A DNA stretch of 64,000 nucleotides, taken from positions 35,105-99,104 of the forward strand of contig JAMPCH010000002.1 in assembly GCA_023666265.1 (NCBI GenBank), written 5' to 3'. The stretch's first letter is position 1; the number at the start of each line of letters is the position of its first letter. The stretch comes from Roseburia sp. (lineage in GTDB: Bacteria; Bacillota; Clostridia; Oscillospirales; Ruminococcaceae). The notes beneath the pieces are model-generated. The model saw only the letters and a list, made by a program, of their open reading frames with translations. It searched no databases and was not told the origin of the DNA. The translations under genes and the position numbers were made by a program. Below are positions 33,167-42,399 of the stretch, in pieces.

Positions 33167-34474
33167 ATGTTCACAAACGAATGGATCGGGCTTTTTATAC
33201 AGTCCCTTGTGTTGATACCATCGGCGATCTCCTGTTATCTCCCCGCGAAAAACCAAATGAAATCCACGACGCAAAAAACGCTGGCGCTTATCTGCGCGGT
33301 GATCCTTCCTCTCGCGTTCGCGGCGGCGAGCGTATCGACGATATTTCGGATCAATATCAATCTTGTGATACTGCCCGCGATGATCGCGATGTTTTTTCTG
33401 TACAGGCTTACCGTAAAATTCGACCTGTCGAGGTCGCTCGCGGTCTATGTCGGCGTTTGCGCGATCCAGACCTTCCCGTCGCATTTCGCCACGATTTTCG
33501 ATATGTATGTGAGTAATGAGGCCGAGACCCTCACCGTCGGCGCGTCCCTGGTTAATTTGGGATTATCCTGCGCCCTGACGGCGGCGTTCGTCTATCCCGC
33601 GCGTAATCTTTTTTCGAAGGCGGTGGACGAACCGGGGCTGTCAAAGATATGGTTTATGACCGTTCCTATTTCGTTTGTCTTCCTTATTTTTAATATTTTC
33701 GCGATGCCGGCTTCCTATGATGTCGTGCGCGAAAGTCGCCTGATATTTCTTTATCCCGCGTTTGAGGTTTTTGGGCTGATCGTTTTGATCTCGATCTACG
33801 TTCTTTTTTATCGCGGCGCGATCATTCTGATCGAACGCGCTCGTTTGGAAAAGCGCTCGATCCTTATGGAGATGCAGGCGCGGCAGTTCCGCGAATTACA
33901 GGAATATGTAAAACAGACGGGGCGGCTTCGGCACGATTTCAGACAGTCGGTGCGGCTGCTCGCGGGGCTCGCCGAGAAGGGGGATACCGAGAGTATCCGC
34001 GCTTATTTATCGGAATATGAACAGCGCTTCTCCGAAAGCTCGGCGGTGAATTACAGTGCCAACGCCGCCCTGAACGCGCTGTTCGCCTATTATCACAGCA
34101 TCGCGGAGAGCGAGGAGATAAAGGTGGACTGGCATATCGAGCTTCCCGAACCGCTCACGGTATCCGAGTTGGATATGGCGGCGCTTTTCGGGAACTTAAT
34201 GGAAAACGCGATCGACGCATGTTCCGCGATCTCGAAAGAGCGGCGGTACTTCAACCTCACCACCGAAATTCGGGCGAACGAGCTGTATATTGTCTCCACC
34301 AACAGCTTTGACGGGAAAACGCTCAAAAGCGGGAGCGAATACCGCTCGACCAAGCGCGGCGGCACGGGAACGGGGCTGATGTCCATTGCCGCCGTCGCGG
34401 AAAAACACGGCGGAACGATGCGGGCTTATAACAGCGAGGGGGAGTTTTTTGTGGACGTGGTGATGAAAATATAA
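33167..34474 (+). CDS. GHKL sensor histidine kinase (AgrC-like)
   Basis: 435 residues. About six hydrophobic helices in residues 1-220 make the sensor part; a coiled-coil linker (IERARLEKRSILMEMQARQF) leads to the H-box LRHDFRQ (His256). The ATPase domain has the N-box FGNLMENAIDAC (about 342-353) and the G-box GTGTGLMSI. Similar kinases sense peptides in quorum sensing, but no obvious agrB/agrD gene is adjacent, so the signal is unknown. Partner of the LytTR regulator upstream. Confidence 0.9.
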   Translation: MFTNEWIGLFIQSLVLIPSAISCYLPAKNQMKSTTQKTLALICAVILPLAFAAASVSTIFRININLVILPAMIAMFFLYRLTVKFDLSRSLAVYVGVCAIQTFPSHFATIFDMYVSNEAETLTVGASLVNLGLSCALTAAFVYPARNLFSKAVDEPGLSKIWFMTVPISFVFLIFNIFAMPASYDVVRESRLIFLYPAFEVFGLIVLISIYVLFYRGAIILIERARLEKRSILMEMQARQFRELQEYVKQTGRLRHDFRQSVRLLAGLAEKGDTESIRAYLSEYEQRFSESSAVNYSANAALNALFAYYHSIAESEEIKVDWHIELPEPLTVSELDMAALFGNLMENAIDACSAISKERRYFNLTTEIRANELYIVSTNSFDGKTLKSGSEYRSTKRGGTGTGLMSIAAVAEKHGGTMRAYNSEGEFFVDVVMKI

Positions 34475-34841
34475 TACTGCCTTAACACAACTAAATAAAT
34501 TGTATCCTTTCGATGGGGTGGTTCACAATGCGGAAGGCATTTTTCGTGTTGTTTGGGAACAGTTCTGTAATCGGCTGTGTCATATTCGTTGCTGTCCTGC
34601 AATCGGCACCTCCATTGTGAAAGCGATGTCGGCGATCGACACGAAGCTCAATTCCTTAACCGAGGGCAAGGCGATCGTATCGCTCGATAACGACGACGGA
34701 CTTATGGCGAACAGCACCTATGCCGCAGGGACAAGGGCAGAATCGTTCATTCGGAGTAGCGGAACGCCGCCTTGGACGGCGAGAAGTAAAACGCTCGCTA
34801 TCGGATCGATCAGACGCTGTCGAGCTTTCGATATGAAAAGA
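34475..34841. other. Intergenic stretch without a convincing gene
   Basis: About 370 bp follow the sensor kinase. An open plus-strand frame (34500-34913) has no ribosome binding site and ordinary composition, and a 30-codon frame from ATG 34528 with a weak GGGGTGG site encodes a short hydrophobic peptide. Neither is persuasive. No clear terminator for the kinase gene was seen. Confidence 0.4.
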
Positions 34842-34871
34842 TTGACAAATAAAGCGGAACTATGGTACAAT
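34842..34871 (+). promoter_or_regulatory. Promoter of the ligase-acyltransferase operon
   Basis: TTGACA (34842-34847), 18-bp spacer, TACAAT (34866-34871). Confidence 0.75.
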
Positions 34872-34979
34872 AGGAGTAACGATTTTGTCGGTTCTTGTTT
34901 CTGTGCCCGATAAGCCGAAGCGACAAAACGAAATTGCACAAAAGCGCATTCGATCACCAACAGAAAAGGAACAGACAAT

Positions 34980-37577
34980 ATGGAGACTTTTTACGACGCA
35001 TACAAGCAAAAGGTGGACACGCTCGCCGAAAAATACGGCGTAAAAACGTCCGCCACCTATATGAGAGCCGACGGCTCGGAGGATCGGGTCACATTTCGGG
35101 AGGTCGGAGATTTCGCGAAGAATGTGTCCGACGCTCTCCCCAAAATCGGTCTGAGGCGGGGAGATCGGGCGGCGATCCTCTCCGCTCAGTCGCCGTGGAC
35201 GGTCTGTACGGGGATCGCGCTGATGTACTCGGGGATCACCGTTGTACCGATCGACGTCTCCCTCCCGTCGGAGGAAGTAGAAAAACTGCTCGATTTTTCG
35301 GATATTCGCGCGTTGTTCGCCTCCGAAAAGGAATACGCCCGGCTAAACCGCGCGTTCACGCAAAAGCTCCCCTGTTTTTCTCTCGATAAAGGGCTTACCT
35401 TGACCGCCTTCCCGAACGAAGGCGCGGCTTCTTTCACGCGGGAAGCTACCCCCGACCCCGAATTTGACGTGGCGGCGATCATTTATTCCTCGGGGACGAC
35501 GGGCGGAATGAAGGGCGTAAAGATCCCTTACGGGTCGGTTTTAAAGGCAAGAACGGTCGTTGAGCGCCTTGCGGGACTTCACGATCAGATGAAGTACCTG
35601 TTGGTGCTCCCCTTCAATCATATCGCAGGATTTACGAGCGCGCTCACGTTTTATCTGACAGGCAGTGAGATCGGCTTTATCGAGAACGTGGACTCCACCA
35701 AATTACAATCCGGGCTTCAAAAATTCGAGCCGCATTGCTTTGTAATGGTACCGAAGGTGTACGAGGTAATGGAGCAAAAAATACGCGCGGCGATCCGCGC
35801 GAAGGGCGCAGTCGTTTACGCCGTCCTCACCTTTCTTTTTAAAGTCTCGGGATTTTTCAGAAGGCGATTCGGTATCAATTTCGGAAGGAAATTGTTTCAC
35901 GGGATCATCAAGGAAGTGTTCGGCTCAAACATCTTCGGGCTTGGGACGGGCGCTTCTCCCTGTAAGCCCGAAACGGCGGAGTTTTTTCTGGATCTCGGTC
36001 TGGTATGGGATAACTTCTACGCCGCGACCGAGACGAATGTACCGATCGCGGCGTCGGGTATTTTTGACCGATACCCCGCCGACATCGTAGGGAAGGTCGA
36101 TCGACACCCCGAGATCGAAATTCGGATCAAAGACCCCGACGAAAGCGGGACGGGGGAGATCATCGTCCGCTCCGAGCTGATGATGAAGGGATATTTCCGA
36201 CAAGACGATCTTACCGAGGCGGCTTTTGAGAACGGCTTTTTCAAAACGGGCGATTACGGGTATATCGACAAAAAGGGCGGACTTCACGTCACGGGAAGAA
36301 TAAAGGAAAGCATCGTTTTATCCAACGGGAAGAAGGTCTCTCCCGCCGACGTGGACGACTATTACATATCCAAGATCCCCGATCACGATATCGCGTCCAG
36401 AGGAATGCTCTGCGAGGGCGAGCTTTACGATGAGATCCATTTATTTATCGCCGATCAAAATTACACCGACGCGGAGAAGGAAAAGACGGTCTCTCTTTTT
36501 GAGGAGGAATCCCGCCGTTCGCCCGCCATATATAAGCTTTCCGGCATTCATTTCATACCGCAGATCCCTCGTACCTCTGTCGGGAAGGTAAAGCGGTTTT
36601 GTCTTGAAATTTCCGATACCGACACGATCTCGCCTTCCGAAAAGAGATCCGAGCCGAACAAAATCGGATCAAGCGCGGCGGACGCCGTATATGATCTGGT
36701 CAAAAGCTTGCGGGAGACGGACGATGATTTCCCGTTAAACGATAAGCTTCGGCTGAAGGAGGACATCGGCATGGATTCGCTGAGTATCTTCGAGCTTTGC
36801 GCTTCTTTGGATGAGCGATTCGGCGGGTCGGTCGAGTCCGAGCTCCACGAGAATATCACGATCGGAGAAATGATCTCGATCGTCGAAAAAAGAAATCAAA
36901 CTACCGTTGAGACCGACGCTTCTCATTATCCGATCCGTCAAACGGAAAAAGATCGTCGGAACTTCCGCCGCTTCATAAAATTCTCCGACCGAATGTGGAA
37001 ATTTGAGGTTGTCGGACGTGAAAATATCGACCCGAGCCAAAATTATATCTTCTGTCCCAATCATGAAAGCCACTTCGACGGTATGTGGATCATCGGTCAT
37101 CTCGACGATACGATACAACAGCGCATATGCAGTATCGCGGCGGATTATTTATTTGAGAAGAAGATCTATCGGCAGGGCGTGATCTTTATGGGCGGGATCC
37201 CCGTCCATAGGAGCGGAAATTCCGCTCCCGCGATGAAGCGGGCGCTCGAATGTATTTCACAGGAAGGATACAGCCTGATCGTTCACCCCGAGGGGACTCG
37301 GTCGCGGAACGGAAGGCTCGGGGAATTGAAGCTGGGCGCGGCGACGCTTTCCATTGATTCGGGCGTTAAAATTATCCCCGTATGTATCGACGGCGCACGC
37401 GAGGTCTTCCCGCCGAACCGATCGATCCCGCGCGTCTTCGATTGGAAGCGCTTCCGAAAATATTCGATCCGTATCACCTTCGGAGCACCGATCTCACCCG
37501 AAGGTCAAACGGCGGAGGAGATCACCGAGAAAATAAAACAGCATATTCTTACGGCAAAGACGGAGGGAAAGAAATGA
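34980..37577 (+). CDS. Three-domain acyl-AMP ligase / acyl carrier / 1-acylglycerol-phosphate acyltransferase
   Basis: 865 residues. Residues 1-about 535: ANL adenylating enzyme with P-loop YSSGTTGGMKG (169-179), YAATETN, FKTGDYG and GRIKESIVLSNGKKVSP. Residues about 560-640: acyl carrier domain with phosphopantetheine site GMDSL (Ser600). Residues about 660-865: PlsC-type acyltransferase with HX4D (NHESHFD, His695/Asp700) and EGTR (771-774). It could activate a fatty acid, hold it on its own carrier and pass it to a lysolipid, like E. coli Aas but in reversed order and with a built-in ACP. Membrane association is likely. Overlaps the next gene by 4 nt. Confidence 0.9.
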   Translation: METFYDAYKQKVDTLAEKYGVKTSATYMRADGSEDRVTFREVGDFAKNVSDALPKIGLRRGDRAAILSAQSPWTVCTGIALMYSGITVVPIDVSLPSEEVEKLLDFSDIRALFASEKEYARLNRAFTQKLPCFSLDKGLTLTAFPNEGAASFTREATPDPEFDVAAIIYSSGTTGGMKGVKIPYGSVLKARTVVERLAGLHDQMKYLLVLPFNHIAGFTSALTFYLTGSEIGFIENVDSTKLQSGLQKFEPHCFVMVPKVYEVMEQKIRAAIRAKGAVVYAVLTFLFKVSGFFRRRFGINFGRKLFHGIIKEVFGSNIFGLGTGASPCKPETAEFFLDLGLVWDNFYAATETNVPIAASGIFDRYPADIVGKVDRHPEIEIRIKDPDESGTGEIIVRSELMMKGYFRQDDLTEAAFENGFFKTGDYGYIDKKGGLHVTGRIKESIVLSNGKKVSPADVDDYYISKIPDHDIASRGMLCEGELYDEIHLFIADQNYTDAEKEKTVSLFEEESRRSPAIYKLSGIHFIPQIPRTSVGKVKRFCLEISDTDTISPSEKRSEPNKIGSSAADAVYDLVKSLRETDDDFPLNDKLRLKEDIGMDSLSIFELCASLDERFGGSVESELHENITIGEMISIVEKRNQTTVETDASHYPIRQTEKDRRNFRRFIKFSDRMWKFEVVGRENIDPSQNYIFCPNHESHFDGMWIIGHLDDTIQQRICSIAADYLFEKKIYRQGVIFMGGIPVHRSGNSAPAMKRALECISQEGYSLIVHPEGTRSRNGRLGELKLGAATLSIDSGVKIIPVCIDGAREVFPPNRSIPRVFDWKRFRKYSIRITFGAPISPEGQTAEEITEKIKQHILTAKTEGKK

Positions 37578-38173
37578 TCATAGGCGTAGATTGCGACGGC
37601 GTACTGACCGATATGACCGCTTATATCTGTCGGTACGGGGAGAAGTGGTTTAAAAGAAAGCCCGTTGATCCGTGCGGCGAAAGCGTCTCCGAAATATTCG
37701 GGGTCAGCGAAAAGGAGGAGTTTCGTTTCGGTCTGCGCTACTTCTTCACGTACTGTCGAAAATGGCCGCCGAGAGAAAACGCCGCCGAGGTCGTCGAAAA
37801 GCTCGGGCAATGCGGACATATCCCGTACCAGATCACGGCGAGAAAATTTGTAACCTCACATGATCCGCTCGGCGCGTACAGCAGATACCTCTATCGGCAA
37901 TGGCTGAGAAAAAACGGATTTCACTTTCGCGGCATCTTCTTCTGCTCGGAAAAGAACGCGCTTGAAGATAAGCTGGCCGGCTGCCGCAAGCTATCGGTCG
38001 ATGTGATGATCGACGACCGATCCGATATTGCGCTTCACCTCGCGAAAAACGGCATTCGCGTCCTCCTGTTTAACACGCCGTATAATCAAGGGACAGAGGG
38101 TGAAAATATCATTCGTGTGTATGACTGGAACGATGTTTTTGAGAAAATAGCGGCTCTGTCCGGCGAGGGGTAA
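37574..38173 (+). CDS. HAD-superfamily phosphatase, 5'(3')-deoxyribonucleotidase type
   Basis: 199 residues. HAD motif I is DCDGVLTDM (Asp6 and Asp8 of the DxD pair), motif II lies in YQITARK, and motif III/IV acidic residues are in VMIDDRSD. Similar to the NT5C-type nucleotidases seen beside lipid and sugar genes. ATG at 37574 overlaps the TGA of the fusion gene (ATGA), indicating coupled translation; longer upstream readings would lie wholly inside that gene. Substrate unknown. Confidence 0.8.
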   Translation: MIIGVDCDGVLTDMTAYICRYGEKWFKRKPVDPCGESVSEIFGVSEKEEFRFGLRYFFTYCRKWPPRENAAEVVEKLGQCGHIPYQITARKFVTSHDPLGAYSRYLYRQWLRKNGFHFRGIFFCSEKNALEDKLAGCRKLSVDVMIDDRSDIALHLAKNGIRVLLFNTPYNQGTEGENIIRVYDWNDVFEKIAALSGEG

Positions 38174-38239
38174 GCTGTGAGGGCAGAGTTCGGGAAGCAG
38201 AAAAGATGTGCCGGAGCGAGGCATACCATATATATAGAT

Positions 38240-38295
38240 CAGCCTGTCGCAAAACCCCGGATTCACTCACGAATCCGGGGTTTTTCGACAGGCTG
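38240..38295. terminator. Strong bidirectional terminator
   Basis: AGCCTGTCG...CGACAGGCT outer arms and a perfect AAAACCCCGGATTC / GAATCCGGGGTTTTT inner stem. Ends both convergent operons. Confidence 0.92.
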
Positions 38296-38343
38296 ACGCG
38301 GGAAGCTTACGCCTCCCGCGTTTTTAACTTTATATCGGTATCC

Positions 38344-39765
38344 TCATTCGCCCGACAGCGCACGATCGATCGCCGCCGCCGCCGTTTTTCCCGCGCCCAT
38401 AGCGAGAATGACCGTCGCCGCGCCGGTGACCGCGTCGCCGCCCGCGTAAACGCGGTCGCGCGAGGTCTTACCCGTTTCCTCCTCGACGATGATCCCGCCG
38501 CGTCGGTTGACCGAGAGACCCTCGGTCGTCGACTTGATGAGCGGGTTCGGGCTCGTCCCGATCGACATGATCACACAGTCGACGTCGAGCGTAAACTCCG
38601 ACCCCGGGATCTCGACGGGGCTTCGCCGACCCGACTCGTCCGGCTCGCCGAGTTCCATACGGATACATTCGATCCCCGAGACCGTCCCGTTCATCGGGTC
38701 GCGGCGATCCTCGTTCTCGCGCCCGAGGATCTTTGTCGGGTTACAAAGGAGCTTAAACTCGATCCCCTCCTCCTCGGCGTGTTCGACCTCCTCCTTACGG
38801 GCGGGAAGCTCCTCCATACTCCGGCGATAGACGATATAGACGTTCTCCGCCCCGAGCCTTAGCGCCGTCCGCGCCGCGTCCATCGCGACGTTCCCGCCGC
38901 CGACGACGGCGACGTTTTTCGCCTTTAAGATCGGCGTGGCGCTGTCATCGCGATACGCCTTCATAAGATTGCTCCGCGTTAAAAACTCGTTCGCGGAATA
39001 AACGCCCTTGAGCGACTCGCCGGGGATCCCCATAAATCGGGGAAGTCCCGCGCCGCTCCCGATAAAGACCGCCTCATACCCTTCCTCAAAAAGCTCGTCG
39101 ACGGTGATCGTCCGCCCGACGACGGCGTTCGTCATGATCTTAACGCCGAGCGCCTTTAAGCCGTCGACCTCCTTTTTTACGATCGCCTTTGGGAGACGAA
39201 ACTCGGGGATCCCGTAGACGAGAACGCCGCCCGCCGTATGGAGCGCCTCAAAAACCGCGACCTCATACCCCTTCTTGGCGAGATCGCCCGCACAGGTCAG
39301 CCCCGAGGGACCCGACCCGACGACCGCGACCTTGTGTCCGTTCGGCGCGGGCTTTACGAGGTTCTCCGCCGCGTGGGCATTATGCCAATCGGCGACGAAG
39401 CGCTCGAGCCGCCCGATCCCGACCGGCTCGCCCTTGATCCCGCGAACGCATTTCGATTCACACTGTGACTCCTGAGGACATACCCGACCGCAGACGGCGG
39501 GGAGGCTCGAGGACTCGGCGATGATCCGATACGCCGCCTCAAAATCGCCCTCCTTGATCTTCTCGATAAAGGCGGGGATATGTATTTTTACGGGACAGCC
39601 CGCGACGCAGGGCATATTCTTACAATTCAAACAGCGCGTCGCCTCGTCGATCGCCGTTTCCTCGGCGTAGCCGAGCGTCACCTCGTCGAAGTTACGCGCG
39701 CGTACCTTCGGCTCTTGGGCGGGCATCGGGTTCTTTTTTAACGCCATATTCGGTTTATTCGCCAT
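38344..39765 (-). CDS. nfnB: NADPH-dependent glutamate synthase-like subunit / NfnB (FeS-FAD-NADP subunit)
   Basis: 473 residues of the GltA/NfnB family. N-terminal double [4Fe-4S] region (CLNCKNMPCVAGCP at 41-54 and CGRVCPQESQCESKCV at 92-107), FAD-binding GSGPSGLTCAGDLA (about 151-164), NAD(P)H-binding GGGNVAMDAARTALRLG (about 287) and a C-terminal FAD segment GDAVTGAATVILAMGAG. Directly follows NfnA (2-bp gap), so the pair is the electron-bifurcating NADH-dependent reduced ferredoxin:NADP+ oxidoreductase rather than a true glutamate synthase. Confidence 0.9.
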   Translation of the reverse strand: MANKPNMALKKNPMPAQEPKVRARNFDEVTLGYAEETAIDEATRCLNCKNMPCVAGCPVKIHIPAFIEKIKEGDFEAAYRIIAESSSLPAVCGRVCPQESQCESKCVRGIKGEPVGIGRLERFVADWHNAHAAENLVKPAPNGHKVAVVGSGPSGLTCAGDLAKKGYEVAVFEALHTAGGVLVYGIPEFRLPKAIVKKEVDGLKALGVKIMTNAVVGRTITVDELFEEGYEAVFIGSGAGLPRFMGIPGESLKGVYSANEFLTRSNLMKAYRDDSATPILKAKNVAVVGGGNVAMDAARTALRLGAENVYIVYRRSMEELPARKEEVEHAEEEGIEFKLLCNPTKILGRENEDRRDPMNGTVSGIECIRMELGEPDESGRRSPVEIPGSEFTLDVDCVIMSIGTSPNPLIKSTTEGLSVNRRGGIIVEEETGKTSRDRVYAGGDAVTGAATVILAMGAGKTAAAAIDRALSGE

Positions 39766-39767
39766 TG

Positions 39768-40607
39768 TTACTCTACCCCCTTGAATAAATTGCAGGTCTT
39801 TTCATACGCGTGACGCTCAAAGTCGGCGTACATATTCCCGCGCGACATCGCCTCGTCAAAATCGACCGCGAAGCCGTCAAAATCGGGTCCGTCGACACAG
39901 GCGAACTTCATCTCGCCCCCGACGGTGAGGCGACAGCCGCCGCACATCCCCGTCCCGTCGATCATGATCGGGTTCATCGAGACGGTCGTCTTAACGCCGA
40001 AGGGCTTCGTCGTCGCGACGACGAACTTCATCATAATAAGCGGACCGATTGTGATGACCTCGTCATATTTTTCGCCGCCCTCGAGCGCCGCTTTTAACGG
40101 CTCGGTCACGACGCCCTTATTCCCGTAAGAGCCATCGTCCGTCATAACGGTGAGCTTCGCCGACGCGGCGTTAAACTCCTCCTCGAGGATCACGAGATCC
40201 TTATTCCTAAAGCCGATGATCGAGTGAACCTCACAGCCCGCCTCGTGGAGATAACGGGCGATTGGGAGCGCGATCGCGCAGCCGACCCCGCCGCCGACGA
40301 TACAGACCTTTTTGAGCCCGTCGAGCTCCGAGGGCTTACCGAGCGGACCGACGAAATCCTCGATCGCCTCGCCCTCCTTCTTATGATTTAACGCCTCGGT
40401 CGTCGCGCCCACGATCTGAAAGATGATCCGTACCGTCCCCGCGTCCCGATCCGTCCCGGCGACGGTGAGCGGGATACGCTCGCCGTCCTCGTCGACGCGG
40501 AGGATAATAAACTGACCCGGCTTCGCCTTTTTGGCGACCGTCGGCGCGTCAATATCCATCAGCGTGACCGTCGGGTTGAGGACTTCCTTTTTTACGATCT
40601 TATACAT
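39768..40607 (-). CDS. nfnA: NfnA / ferredoxin-NADP+ reductase subunit alpha
   Basis: 279-residue FAD/NAD-binding protein of the NfnA/SudB family. FAD-binding RIPLTVAG, NAD-binding GGGVGCAIALPIARYL (about 105-120) and a [2Fe-2S] cysteine set near the C-terminus (DGTGMCGGCRLTVGGEMKFAC). ATG at 40607 has AAAGGAATG upstream; longer readings run into repeat DNA and are not family-like. Works with NfnB. Probably co-transcribed from the SDR gene promoter, with a dispersed repeat in the intergenic space. Confidence 0.9.
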   Translation of the reverse strand: MYKIVKKEVLNPTVTLMDIDAPTVAKKAKPGQFIILRVDEDGERIPLTVAGTDRDAGTVRIIFQIVGATTEALNHKKEGEAIEDFVGPLGKPSELDGLKKVCIVGGGVGCAIALPIARYLHEAGCEVHSIIGFRNKDLVILEEEFNAASAKLTVMTDDGSYGNKGVVTEPLKAALEGGEKYDEVITIGPLIMMKFVVATTKPFGVKTTVSMNPIMIDGTGMCGGCRLTVGGEMKFACVDGPDFDGFAVDFDEAMSRGNMYADFERHAYEKTCNLFKGVE

Positions 40608-40622
40608 ATACTCATTCCTTTT

Positions 40623-40738
40623 TTGTGTTATTTTTTGGGGAAGGAGCGGATACCCGCCGTCTTTTTTTGAGCGACAAGTCCGCCGCTCTCCGCTTGGGCG
40701 GCGAAGCCGCACGCCTTCCCCAAAATATTAAAAATAAA
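40623..40738. repeat. Dispersed palindromic repeat, long complete copy
   Basis: About 115 bp. Ends ATTTTTTGGGGAAGGAGCGG and CCGCACGCCTTCCCCAAAAT are inverted copies; the interior holds CGGCGG / CCGCCG-type pairing. This is the clearest full-length member of the family. Confidence 0.7.
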
Positions 40739-40744
40739 AAGCTT

Positions 40745-41545
40745 TTACGGGCGGAGACCCATACCGCCCTCAAGCGTGATCGTCTCGCCGGTCATATACT
40801 TAAAATCGGGGTTCGCGAGCTGGACGCAGACGCGCCCGATCTCGAGCTCGGAATTCCCGTAATGCCCCATCGGCGGCATATGGACGTTCGCCTTAAACGC
40901 GTCGGGGTAGTTGTCTTGGAACTGCTCGAGCTGAGCCGTCCACGCGAGCGGGCAGACGATGTTGACGTTGATCCCGTCCTTCCCCCATTCGGTCGCGGCG
41001 ACGCGGGTCAGTCCGCGTATCCCCTCCTTCGCGGCGGCGTAGGAGCATTGACCGAAGTTCCCAAAAAGTCCCGCGCCCGAGGCGAAGTTGATGACCGACC
41101 CCTTTGTTTCCTTTAAATAGGGGTAACACGCCTTCATATAATAGAAGGTCGCGTACAGCCCCGAGTACAGCGCGAGCTCGAATTGCTCCGTCGTATGCTC
41201 AGCGAGCGGTACGCCCGACGCCGACGCCTGAGCGTTGTTGATGAGGACGTCGATCCGCCCGAAGGCTTCGATCGTCTTATCGATCACGTTTTTGACGGTC
41301 GCCTCGTTGTCGCTCCCCGCGCTTACGTCCGCTTGGACGGTCAGCACCTTGATCCCGTAGAGCCGCTCGAGCTCCTCCTTCGCGTCGTCGAGCTTTTTAA
41401 CGTTACGCCCCGTGATGACGAGGTTCGCGCCCTCCTTGGCGTAAGCCGTCGCGATCCCGTAGCCGATCGAGCCGCAGCTCCCGTCCTTTAGGACGGCGCG
41501 ACCCGCGCCGGTAATGATCGCCGTTTTTCCCGTAAGATGTCCCAT
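40745..41545 (-). CDS. Short-chain dehydrogenase/reductase
   Basis: 266 residues. Rossmann cofactor loop TGAGRAVLKDGSCGSIGYGIA (longer than the usual TGxxxGxG by several residues), NNA motif (VLINNAQAS), catalytic Ser in INFASGAG and YxxxK in SYAAAKEG. ATG at 41545 is preferred: GGAAAGG lies 9 nt upstream, whereas ATG 41554 is too close. Likely reduces or oxidises a hydroxyacyl or similar substrate with NAD(P). Heads a unit with nfnAB, which would supply NADPH; that link is inference. Confidence 0.85.
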   Translation of the reverse strand: MGHLTGKTAIITGAGRAVLKDGSCGSIGYGIATAYAKEGANLVITGRNVKKLDDAKEELERLYGIKVLTVQADVSAGSDNEATVKNVIDKTIEAFGRIDVLINNAQASASGVPLAEHTTEQFELALYSGLYATFYYMKACYPYLKETKGSVINFASGAGLFGNFGQCSYAAAKEGIRGLTRVAATEWGKDGINVNIVCPLAWTAQLEQFQDNYPDAFKANVHMPPMGHYGNSELEIGRVCVQLANPDFKYMTGETITLEGGMGLRP

Positions 41546-41650
41546 AAAAACCATTCCTTTCCGTTTTTGTTTTATTTTAACGAGACCGTCGGTCCCGTTA
41601 TGTCCGACATATTTTATCCCGGATCGGAAGCTCTCCGCCGGTACAAGATT

Positions 41651-41679
41651 ATTTTATCACAACCCGCCGAAAATGTCAA
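41651..41679 (-). promoter_or_regulatory. Promoter of the SDR-nfnAB unit
   Basis: Minus strand TTGACA (41674-41679), 17-bp spacer, TAAAAT (41651-41656). Confidence 0.8.
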
Positions 41680-41745
41680 TCGTATAGTTATCGGTAAATG
41701 AGGAAAAAGCGGGTTCGGTCGGAATTTTTCGCCGTTTCACGACCC

Positions 41746-41774
41746 TTGACGAAAAAGGCGAAATGTGCTATATT
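41746..41774 (+). promoter_or_regulatory. Promoter of the Gx transporter-dtd unit
   Basis: TTGACG (41746-41751), 17-bp spacer, TATATT (41769-41774). Confidence 0.7.
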
Positions 41775-41834
41775 TATTATGGTGACCGGCGGGAAATTTA
41801 TCCCCGTTTGAACCGTAACAGGCGCGGAAAGGGC

Positions 41835-42395
41835 GTGATCCCGATCAAAACCGAAAAGCTGACCCGTCTCGCGCTCTTAGCCGCCGTAGCGCTGATCCTC
41901 TTCGTCGTCGAGCTGGCGATCCCGCTCCCCCTCCCGATCGCGGGGCTAAAGCTCGGGCTGGCGAATATCGTGACCCTGATCGCGGTCTATCGCTTCTCCG
42001 TCGGCGAAGCCGCCGCGATCCTCGCGGCGCGGGTGATCCTCGGCTCTCTGATCGCGGGAAACCCGACCGCCCTTTTTTACAGCTTCGCGGGCGCGGCGTT
42101 TTGTATGGTCGCGATGCTCCTTTTAAAGCGGGCGATCCCCGAGCGGGCGATCTGGCTCAACAGTATCGTCGGCGCGGCGTTTCACCACCTCGGTCAGCTT
42201 TGCGCCGCCGCGCTCCTCCTCGGGTCGCCGTCGGTATTCGCCTATTACCCGATCCTGCTCCTCTTGGGCGGGGTCACGGGGAGCTTTACGGGCGTTTGCG
42301 CCATGCTGTTGTTAAAGCGTTTCCCGCCGCGTAAAAAAGCGGGCGAAAGCGGCACGCCTTCACAAAAAGAAAAAGACGAAAACGAAAGGTTTTGA
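41835..42395 (+). CDS. Gx transporter family membrane protein (Hpre_diP_synt_I type)
   Basis: About 186 residues with five to six hydrophobic helices: [76 protein letters not shown] and [20 protein letters not shown]. The LGLAN and RVILGSL patterns fit the family once called heptaprenyl diphosphate synthase component I. GTG at 41835 is a best guess: the upstream ATG at 41763 lies before the expected RNA start, and TTG 41808 is another option. The C-terminal 20 residues are encoded by a dispersed-repeat half copy. Role probably transport of a cofactor or prenyl precursor. Confidence 0.75.
   Translation: MIPIKTEKLTRLALLAAVALILFVVELAIPLPLPIAGLKLGLANIVTLIAVYRFSVGEAAAILAARVILGSLIAGNPTALFYSFAGAAFCMVAMLLLKRAIPERAIWLNSIVGAAFHHLGQLCAAALLLGSPSVFAYYPILLLLGGVTGSFTGVCAMLLLKRFPPRKKAGESGTPSQKEKDENERF
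42344..42372. repeat. Half copy of the dispersed repeat inside a coding region
   Basis: AGCGGCACGCCTTCACAAAA followed by A-rich DNA matches the right end of the repeat family and encodes the last residues of the Gx transporter protein. Confidence 0.5.
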
Positions 42396-42399
42396 TACA

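Noticed and set aside
34500..34913. 137-codon ORF after the sensor kinase, and a 30-codon hydrophobic ORF at 34528 considered as an AgrD-like peptide
   Set aside because: No ribosome binding site for the long frame, no AgrB gene, and the short peptide lacks AgrD features.
38344..40607. True glutamate synthase
   Set aside because: No large GOGAT subunit; the gene pair matches NfnA/NfnB in order and motifs.
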